Source of the DNA: Candidatus Hydromicrobium americanum
Lineage (GTDB): Bacteria > Actinomycetota > Humimicrobiia > Humimicrobiales > Humimicrobiaceae
Assembly: GCA_002779205.1 (NCBI GenBank)
Contig: PEXF01000068.1
Coordinates: 1 to 7,934, forward strand
DNA: 7,934 nucleotides
Reading direction: 5' to 3'
Shown here: positions 1 through 5,291 of the stretch, one piece after another
Position numbering within the stretch: position 1 is the first letter of the stretch
How the letters are laid out: each line of letters opens with the position of its first letter
Translations under genes and position numbers: made by a program
Notes under the pieces: model-generated
What the model saw: only the letters and a program-made list of their open reading frames with translations
Told to the model about the DNA's origin: nothing
The model's database searches: none

Positions 1-728
1 TTGACTTAATAATAACTTCTCCACCGTATAATCTAGATATAAAATATAATTCTCATAATGATAAACTTACTTATAATCAATATTTAGAATTCAGCAAAAA
101 ATGGCTTTCTATCTGCTTTAATTTTCTAAAAGATGATGGGAGGTTTTGTTTAAATATTCCTCTAGATAAAAATAAAGGAGGTCAGCAAAGCGTGGGCGCA
201 GACCTTACAACAATTGCTAAGAGTGTTGGATTTAAATATCATTCTACTATAGTTTGGAATGAAGGAAATATATCTAGAAAAACTGCGTGAGGCTCTTAGC
301 TGAGCGCTTCAGCTCCTTATGTTATTGCACCCGTAGAATTAATTATTATCTTATATAAAAAAAGATGGAAAAAAACCAGTGGAAGTAAAAAATCAGATAT
401 AGGCAAGAAAGAATTTATGGAGTGGACTAGCGGACTCTGGACATTTTCAGGTGAAAGTAAAAAAAAGATTGGTCACCCAGCTCCGTTTCCGGTTGAGCTT
501 CCAAGAAGATGCATAAAATTATTTAGTTTTATAGGTGATACAATATTAGATCCATTTGTTGGAAGTGGATCAACATTAATTGCTGCTTATCTAAATAATA
601 GAAAAGCAATAGGGATAGAAATAGATCTTAACTATTGTGAAATTGCAAGAAAAAGATTAATAACAGAAGCACGGATTAATGAAAGACAATTATTTACAGG
701 AGAATATTTTGCCCAAAACTATAAGTGA
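1..728 (+). pseudogene. Beta-class SPPY-type DNA methyltransferase of a restriction-modification system, 5'-truncated by the window edge and interrupted by two nonsense codons
   Basis: In the frame starting at base 3 the sequence gives 241 codons of a site-specific DNA methyltransferase, an enzyme that moves a methyl group from S-adenosylmethionine to an exocyclic amino group of its target base. Catalytic motif IV (TSPPY) is at 15-29, and the SAM-binding motif I (LDPFVGSGST) is at 546-575, followed by GIEID. This IV-before-I order marks the beta class. SPPY is more usual in N4-cytosine enzymes, but specificity cannot be read from sequence alone. The start lies left of the window. The frame has no indel, but codon 96 is TGA (288-290) and codon 99 is TAG (297-299), in the context RKTA-stop-GS-stop-LSASAPY. 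From memory, relatives carry Trp at both places. Five other Trp codons are intact TGG. A restart at ATG 417 would give 103 residues with motif I but no catalytic motif, so activity is unlikely. GC is about 32%, lower than the neighbouring genes, which fits acquisition by transfer. Confidence 0.88.
698..702 (+). promoter_or_regulatory. Shine-Dalgarno site deciding the TTG start of the downstream gene remnant
   Basis: AGGAG lies inside the last codons of the methyltransferase, 6 nt before TTG 709-711. It is the main reason for reading a second gene here, and it implies that the two genes were once translated as an overlapping pair. Confidence 0.5.
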
Positions 729-855
729 TTTAATAATTGAATATTTTAAAATGCATCCGAAAAAAGATCTTAAACATGATCCAGTAGTTGATTGGGTAAC
801 TAGACTACCTTATATTTCCTCTCTTGCATTCATAAGTGACATTTTTCCTGAATAA
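709..855 (+). pseudogene. Truncated N-terminus of the methyltransferase's partner gene, probably the restriction endonuclease (48 codons left)
   Basis: A short frame starts at TTG 709, overlaps the methyltransferase end by 20 nt in another frame, and ends at TAA 853-855. It begins MPKTISDLIIEYFK and continues through HPKKDLKHDPVVDWV. That is an amphipathic helix followed by a polar HP.KD.KH..VVDWV segment, resembling the N-terminal helix-turn-helix region I associate with endonucleases beside this methyltransferase type. After about residue 32 the character changes to a hydrophobic tail (LPYISSLAFISDIFPE), and no continuation is found before the promoter at 904. What can be seen is a real-looking start with a good ribosome binding site and no catalytic domain. 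That it was an endonuclease is inferred from position and weak resemblance. It could instead be a control protein or an unrelated small protein. Confidence 0.45.
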
Positions 856-903
856 CTTAGAGGTGACAATATCGCAGAATAACAGCACTCCCCCATTTTC
901 TTA

Positions 904-932
904 TTGACATCTACTGCCAAACTTATTAGAAT
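904..932 (+). promoter_or_regulatory. Sigma-A/sigma-70 type promoter for the NEW3-ABC transporter operon
   Basis: The -35 box TTGACA (904-909) matches the consensus exactly. It is followed by a 17-nt spacer and the -10 box TAGAAT (927-932), which matches five of six bases. Transcription would start near 939, leaving a leader of about 90 nt before the GTG at 1029. The leader is AT-rich and shows no convincing riboswitch, hairpin or operator. The rest of 856-1028 holds no gene that I can support. Confidence 0.75.
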
Positions 933-1014
933 TGCTATTTAGTCCCATTTAGCTACAGAATGGAACCATATTAACGCTTTTAACATTTTAAAAAATCTTT
1001 AATGAAATTTAGAA

Positions 1015-1020
1015 AAGGAG
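1015..1020 (+). promoter_or_regulatory. Shine-Dalgarno site selecting the GTG start at 1029
   Basis: AAGGAG, within AAAAGGAG, ends 8 nt before GTG 1029. An ATG at 1021 directly abuts the site, which is too close for good initiation, and it opens only a six-codon frame ending in TAA. GTG 1029 is therefore the better start and gives a complete signal peptide. Confidence 0.75.
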
Positions 1021-1028
1021 ATGTATAA

Positions 1029-1946
1029 GTGGAAACCATAAAAAGAAAATTGCCGGTATTTTTTATCATTCTAACTCTTACCCTCTCAATTATTCTAATG
1101 ATACCGGGTATGTTATTTGCCCAGGAAGATGAAGAGGCAGTAGAAGAAATTGCAGAACCTGAACCGGAAGAACTGATCTTTGAAACTAAACTTCCCAAAA
1201 TACAGGCTAAAGAGGGGGAGACATTTACTTTTAACTTTGATGTAGCCTATAAAGCAGGAGATGAACCATTTGGTATTGAAGAAGGCAAGAGTGAAAAAAC
1301 CTTTAATATTACAGTTGATTATCCTACCGGCTGGATTGCTGCAGTGGCATCCGGTAGCACTGAAGCACAAGCTATTAACCTGAAATTTAATAGCGAAGAG
1401 AGCTTGAAGCTTATAGCAATTCCACTTGTACAACAGGAACCAGGTGAATATGACTTTAAGGTAACTATCAAATCTGCTGTTGAAGGCGACACTCTGGAAG
1501 GATCAATAGAACTTACCGCAGTAGCACCTCCAACCTATGAAATTAACCTTACAACAAAAACAGGAAGACTTAGTACAGAACTAACTTCCGGAAAAGATAA
1601 CCACTATAAACTTATTGTGACAAATAATAGTTCCACATCCGTTGAAAACATAAGCTTGAGCTCAACCGAGCCTGAAGGCTGGCAGGTTAGTTTTGATAAG
1701 GATAAAATCGAATCAATGGAAGCCGGAGAAAAAATAGAGATTGATGTAACAATCAATCCACCTGAAAAAACCATTGCCGGGGACTATATGCTGACCTTTA
1801 AAGCATCCAGTGAAAATAGTAATTCCAGTATCGATCTCAGAGCAACTGTTGAAACTCCTACCATCTGGGGAATTGTTGGAATAGGAATTATAGTAGTGGT
1901 TATAATTGGTGTTGCTGTAATCTTTGCAAGATTAGGAAGAAGATAA
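1029..1946 (+). CDS. Secreted, C-terminally membrane-anchored NEW3-domain protein (COG1470-like), partner of an ABC-2 transporter
   Basis: This 305-residue protein of unknown substrate most likely works on the outer face of the cytoplasmic membrane. Residues 1-31 form a signal peptide: KRK at 5-7, a hydrophobic core at about 8-30, and probable cleavage after LFA31. An acidic Glu/Pro-rich linker (33-48) follows. Two beta-sandwich-like repeats come next, at about 52-165 and 169-276. Both contain a P.GW motif (G101-W102; G217-W218) and a later G-[ED]-Y strand (139-141; 251-253), as in NEW3 (NPCBM-associated) domains. Residues 279-300 are a transmembrane helix beginning TIWGIVG, with a basic RLGRR tail inside. 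This build (signal, NEW3 repeats, one C-terminal helix) is that of COG1470 proteins, which often sit beside ABC-2 transporter genes. The start is GTG with AAGGAG 8 nt upstream. The ATPase gene follows after 3 nt, so co-expression is expected. A role in presenting substrate or stabilising the permease is inferred from context only. Confidence 0.85.
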   Translation: METIKRKLPVFFIILTLTLSIILMIPGMLFAQEDEEAVEEIAEPEPEELIFETKLPKIQAKEGETFTFNFDVAYKAGDEPFGIEEGKSEKTFNITVDYPTGWIAAVASGSTEAQAINLKFNSEESLKLIAIPLVQQEPGEYDFKVTIKSAVEGDTLEGSIELTAVAPPTYEINLTTKTGRLSTELTSGKDNHYKLIVTNNSSTSVENISLSSTEPEGWQVSFDKDKIESMEAGEKIEIDVTINPPEKTIAGDYMLTFKASSENSNSSIDLRATVETPTIWGIVGIGIIVVVIIGVAVIFARLGRR

Positions 1947-1949
1947 ATT

Positions 1950-2891
1950 ATGAGTGACAACAATAATATAATAATTGCTAAAGATCTATCTAAAAAATAT
2001 AACGAGCATCTGGTTGTAGACAACCTGAATTTGGCTATTAAAAAAGGTGAAATATTCGGGCTTCTCGGTCCCAATGGGGCAGGTAAATCCACTGTTATTC
2101 TTATGGCTCTAGGACTTACAGAGCCCTCGTCAGGAAGTATCAATGTTGCAGGATTTAATTCAACCAGGGAGCCATTGAAGGTTAAAAGAATAACCGGATA
2201 TCTGCCTGAAAAAGTAGGTTTTTATGACGATATGACTGCAAAGAGTAACCTTACCTACACTGCAGAACTTAATAACATTCCCTACAGGGAAACCCCTAAA
2301 AAAATTGATGAGGTTCTGGAAATAGTAGAACTAACTAAAAATAAAAATCAACTGGTTAAAACATTTTCCAAGGGAATGAAGCAAAGACTGGGGATTGCAG
2401 ATGTACTTATAAAAGATCCACAACTGGTTATTTTTGATGAGCCAACAGAAGGTCTTGATCTTAAGGTAGCAAATCAGATTCTGCAAACCATTCTAAACCT
2501 GAACAAGCAAAAAAATATTACCTTCCTTCTGTCATCCCATCAACTAAACCTTATGCAGAGAGTATGCCCGAGGGTAGGTATATTATCCAAGGGCAAACTA
2601 ATCGGCGAAGGAAACGTTGAAAACCTGGGAAGGAACCTGTTTGGCGGAGGAAAATATAGAATAGAGCTGGAGCTTGAAAAAGTAACGGATGAAATAATAG
2701 AAAAGTTAAAAAAATTAGATAAAGTAGTAAATGTAAATAAGGTTGACAACCAGTTGCAGGTAGTATGCGATAAAGATATAAGACAGGATATATCCAGGCT
2801 CATTACCGATGAAGGTATACTTATGACCAGGATGAATATGAAAAAGGACGCATTAGAAGAGATTTATCTAAAATATTTTAAAGAGGAGTAA
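1950..2891 (+). CDS. ABC transporter ATP-binding subunit (ABC-2 exporter class)
   Basis: This 313-residue cytoplasmic ATPase should power the permease encoded next. The nucleotide-binding domain spans about residues 6-215. Visible motifs are Walker A GPNGAGKST (40-48), the Q-loop region YLPE (84-87), signature SKGMKQR (140-146, a variant of LSGGQ), Walker B LVIFDE (159-164), D-loop GLD (168-170) and the switch histidine H197 in SSHQ. The Q-loop glutamine is replaced by Glu87, a change I recall in many exporter-type ATPases of this class. A C-terminal extension (about 220-313) resembles the small accessory domain common in this class. All catalytic residues are present, so it should be active. 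ATG 1950 is preceded by AGGAAGAAG inside the end of the upstream gene. The gap to the next gene is 1 nt. Substrate cannot be told from the sequence; relatives handle drugs, lipids, peptides or copper-enzyme maturation. Confidence 0.93.
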   Translation: MSDNNNIIIAKDLSKKYNEHLVVDNLNLAIKKGEIFGLLGPNGAGKSTVILMALGLTEPSSGSINVAGFNSTREPLKVKRITGYLPEKVGFYDDMTAKSNLTYTAELNNIPYRETPKKIDEVLEIVELTKNKNQLVKTFSKGMKQRLGIADVLIKDPQLVIFDEPTEGLDLKVANQILQTILNLNKQKNITFLLSSHQLNLMQRVCPRVGILSKGKLIGEGNVENLGRNLFGGGKYRIELELEKVTDEIIEKLKKLDKVVNVNKVDNQLQVVCDKDIRQDISRLITDEGILMTRMNMKKDALEEIYLKYFKEE

Positions 2892-2892
2892 A

Positions 2893-3834
2893 ATGAGAAG
2901 CATTTTAACCGTATACAGAAAAGAGCTTACCGACCATTTTAGCAGTAACAAATTTTTAATTCTTTTAGCATTAATATATATTGCCGGACTGTCATCAACT
3001 TATGTTGCCCTTACCAATATCAGGGAAGCGGCAAGTTCACTGAGCAGCAATGTATTTCTGTACTTATTTACCACTGGAGGAGATGTACTCCCCTCTTTTA
3101 TAGACTTTATAAGCTTTTTTATACCTATAATAGGAATAATCTTTGGCTTCGATGCCATAAACAGTGAGAAAAATAGCGGCAATCTGAGCAGGCTTCTATC
3201 CCAGCCAATTTACAGGGACAGTGTCATAAATGGTAAATTTCTGGCCGGTATTACCACTCTAAGTATCATCATAGCAAGCATAGTATTTATAATTTCAGGT
3301 ATTGGCCTTTTTTCAATCGGCGTGCCGCCAACCTCGGAAGAAATCTTGAGAATATTTTTCTTTATATTTATCTGTATTTTCTATGGCGGATTCTGGATGG
3401 GACTTTCTATATTATTTTCGGTTATTATGGAGAAAACCGCTGCATCAATACTCACTGCCATTGCTATATGGATATTTCTTATGTTTTTCCTTCCAATAAT
3501 TGCCAATGCCATAGCCAATGCAGTTGTTTCACCGGAAAGTGCTTCAGTGGCCGACCAGGTGAGAAATTATACTATTGAGCACAGTATTTCAAGAATTTCT
3601 CCATCCACCTTATTTACTGAAGCCATTGTCATACTACTTGTACCGGTAGGCGGACATCTATTATTCAGGCCTGTACTCGAAGCAGAAGTAAGCCAGATGA
3701 TACTCAATCCATTATCCATTGGTCAGAGCTTGATCCAGGTATGGCCGCAGCTGGTGGTTATTGTTGCGCTGGCAATCATCTGCTTTGCAATATCATATAT
3801 TATATTTATGAGACAGGAGATAAGATCAACTTAG
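2893..3834 (+). CDS. ABC-2 family transporter permease
   Basis: This 313-residue integral membrane protein forms the translocation path and pairs with the upstream ATPase, probably as a homodimer with two ATPase copies. A short cytoplasmic N-terminus carries the YRKEL element (8-12) typical of ABC-2 permeases. Six hydrophobic segments follow at about 20-40, 66-86, 115-140, 152-177, 182-206 and 287-308. Between segments 2 and 3 lies the family's cytoplasmic coupling-helix region, SEKNSGNLSRLLSQPIYR (91-108), where a conserved acidic/glycine stretch is followed by LLSQPI and GK. A longer loop (about 207-285) separates helices 5 and 6. Overall shape is NosY-like. ATG 2893 has GAGGAG just upstream, overlapping the ATPase stop, so translation is probably coupled. 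The last codons overlap the end of the convergent rluD by 9 nt. Substrate unknown. Confidence 0.9.
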   Translation: MRSILTVYRKELTDHFSSNKFLILLALIYIAGLSSTYVALTNIREAASSLSSNVFLYLFTTGGDVLPSFIDFISFFIPIIGIIFGFDAINSEKNSGNLSRLLSQPIYRDSVINGKFLAGITTLSIIIASIVFIISGIGLFSIGVPPTSEEILRIFFFIFICIFYGGFWMGLSILFSVIMEKTAASILTAIAIWIFLMFFLPIIANAIANAVVSPESASVADQVRNYTIEHSISRISPSTLFTEAIVILLVPVGGHLLFRPVLEAEVSQMILNPLSIGQSLIQVWPQLVVIVALAIICFAISYIIFMRQEIRST

Positions 3835-4800
3835 TCCTGAGGGGCGGTTACTTCTCCTCCTTAAAATTTTAAGGCACCTCAACAAATCATCTGCGAGCTT
3901 ATCTTCAAGCACTATTTGTTTTCCGGTTACAGGATGGGTAAATTCCAATCTTTTTGCATGTAAAAATTGTCTCCCGATTCCTAACTCTTCTGCCATTTTT
4001 TTTGATTCCGCGCTGCCATATATCCCGTCTCCTATTATAGGATGGCCGATATAACTCAGGTGCACTCTTATTTGATGTGTTCTTCCCGTTTCCGGATGAA
4101 TATCCAGCAGTGTAGAGTTTTCGAATTCTTCTTTAACCTCAAATCTGGTTACGGCATCTCTACCCCTGTCAATCGATATGCTCATTTTTTTCCTATCCAT
4201 TCTGGAGCGGCCAATGGGAAGAATTATCTCACCTTTGCTTTCGGAAAAACTACCACATACCAGCGCAGTATAGGTTTTTTTAATTTCTCTTTCCTTGAAC
4301 TTTTCTGACAGTAACCTGTGGGTATTATCATCCCTTGCTATTATAAGCAGCCCTGAAGTATCCTTATCCAGCCGGTGCACAATTCCGGCCCTGTCTTTGC
4401 CGGATAGGTTCGAGAGCTTATCGTAATGATAGAGAAGGGCATTGACAATTGTATCTTTACTAGAGCCCGAAACCGGATGGGTCAGTACCCCCGGTTCCTT
4501 GGATATCACCAGTAGATACTGGTCTTCATAAACCACCTTTAGATTTATTTTTTGAGGTGTTACTTCAGCATAGGGGCCACCTTCTTTAAAGCCTTCAATA
4601 GTAACCCTGTCATTTTTAACCAGCCTGTAGTGCTTGTTTACAACTTTACCGTTTACTTTTACCTTATCTCTTCTGATTATATTCTGAATATGGCTTCTTG
4701 ATGTATTTTCTATTCTTCTGGTTAGAAATTTATCAATTCTCTGTCCTGAACTTCCAGCATCTACTGTAAAACTTAAAGTGTCGTCTTCTTTCTTACTCAA
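3826..4800 (-). CDS. rluD: RluA/RluD-family large-subunit rRNA pseudouridine synthase (YlyB-like)
   Basis: This 324-residue enzyme isomerises specific uridines in RNA to pseudouridine. RluD of E. coli acts on helix 69 of 23S rRNA; the exact target here is inferred. An N-terminal S4 RNA-binding domain (about 17-72, starting GQRIDKFL) precedes the catalytic domain (about 88-305). The catalytic motif HRLDKDTSG (142-150) is intact and its nucleophile is Asp145. The family motif PETGRTHQIRVHL lies further on, followed by GHPIIGD. Length is close to the usual 300-325 residues. The start is TTG at 4800-4798, overlapping the lspA TGA as TTGA, with a purine-rich AAGGGAG immediately before it. I see no better in-frame start before the S4 domain. 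Position just after lspA is as in Bacillus ylyB, so RluD-like is the best name, but RluC-type specificity cannot be excluded. Confidence 0.92.
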   Translation of the reverse strand: MSKKEDDTLSFTVDAGSSGQRIDKFLTRRIENTSRSHIQNIIRRDKVKVNGKVVNKHYRLVKNDRVTIEGFKEGGPYAEVTPQKINLKVVYEDQYLLVISKEPGVLTHPVSGSSKDTIVNALLYHYDKLSNLSGKDRAGIVHRLDKDTSGLLIIARDDNTHRLLSEKFKEREIKKTYTALVCGSFSESKGEIILPIGRSRMDRKKMSISIDRGRDAVTRFEVKEEFENSTLLDIHPETGRTHQIRVHLSYIGHPIIGDGIYGSAESKKMAEELGIGRQFLHAKRLEFTHPVTGKQIVLEDKLADDLLRCLKILRRRSNRPSGLS

Positions 4801-5291
4801 CTCCCTTGAGTCTTTCCTTTTTTTAAATATTCTCTAAGTATTAATATTATAATAAGGCAAAAACCAATTACAATAAAGCTGTCTGCTATATTAAATACAG
4901 GCAAGAATGTAAGATTTAAAAAGTCAGCTACCTCTCCTACAAAATATCTGTCAATAAGATTACCGAGTGCCCCGCCTAATATAAAGCCCAGAGATACGTT
5001 ATAAAAAGCAAAATTAAGCTTAAGCACAGCTTTAAGAATAATTATCAAGATAATGGCTACAATTGATATTATAACTAAAATCCTGGTCCTGTCCTGAAAC
5101 AGTCCGAATGCTGCACCGGTATTTTTGACATGGGTTATATAAAAAAACCCGCGGATTACTTCTATTGATCTACCTATCGGAAGTTTTTCTATTATAATAT
5201 ATTTTGTTACCTGATCTAAAACCAAAACACAAACAGCGCTTATTAAAAAATACACATTCATAAGAACATTTCTGCTTCCCCTGCTTATCAT
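4797..5291 (-). CDS. lspA: Lipoprotein signal peptidase (signal peptidase II)
   Basis: This 164-residue membrane aspartyl protease removes the signal peptide from diacylglyceryl-modified prolipoproteins at the outer face of the cytoplasmic membrane. Four hydrophobic segments are visible (about 13-33, 70-90, 96-112 and 137-153). Conserved boxes are LDQVTK (25-30), KNTGAAFG (56-63), GGALGNLIDR (106-115), then VADF (121-124) and FNIADS (133-138). By alignment with Bacillus LspA the catalytic pair is Asp114 and Asp137. All key residues are present and the length is normal. ATG 5291 directly follows the ileS TAA with no gap, and AGGGAG lies about 10 nt upstream inside ileS. A second in-frame ATG (residue 11) has no well-spaced ribosome site. 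The gene overlaps rluD at its 3' end. Tight coupling implies one transcript with ileS and rluD. Confidence 0.96.
   Translation of the reverse strand: MISRGSRNVLMNVYFLISAVCVLVLDQVTKYIIIEKLPIGRSIEVIRGFFYITHVKNTGAAFGLFQDRTRILVIISIVAIILIIILKAVLKLNFAFYNVSLGFILGGALGNLIDRYFVGEVADFLNLTFLPVFNIADSFIVIGFCLIIILILREYLKKGKTQGS

Noticed and set aside
298..314. Inverted repeat AGCTGA-5-TCAGCT directly after the two in-frame stops, considered as a recoding (selenocysteine or pyrrolysine) element
   Set aside because: The stem is only 6 bp and falls on codons (LSASA) that look conserved for the protein. Expected residues at both stops are Trp, not Cys or Lys, and one stop is TGA and the other TAG, so no single recoding system fits.
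417..728. A separate 103-residue gene starting at ATG 417
   Set aside because: It is in the same frame as the upstream methyltransferase sequence, lacks a good ribosome site and holds only motif I. It is better read as the 3' part of the interrupted gene.
856..903. Search for a transcription terminator, attachment site or insertion-sequence end between the R-M remnant and the promoter
   Set aside because: No inverted repeat with a T-tract, no terminal repeat and no target-site duplication could be seen by eye.
1021..1038. Six-codon upstream frame starting at ATG 1021 as a regulatory leader peptide
   Set aside because: Its ATG touches the Shine-Dalgarno sequence with no spacer, so initiation there is improbable; it is most likely a chance ATG.
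3855..3872. Strong Shine-Dalgarno-like AAGGAGGAG on the minus strand near the end of rluD
   Set aside because: No start codon lies at usable distance downstream and no sizeable frame follows; it is explained by codons for Leu-Arg-Arg-Arg.
3859..3874. Perfect 16-bp palindrome CCTTAAAATTTTAAGG, considered as a bidirectional terminator or operator
   Set aside because: It lies inside the rluD coding sequence (CLKILRR region), leaves almost no loop, has weak A/T pairing in the centre and is followed by no T-tract on either strand.
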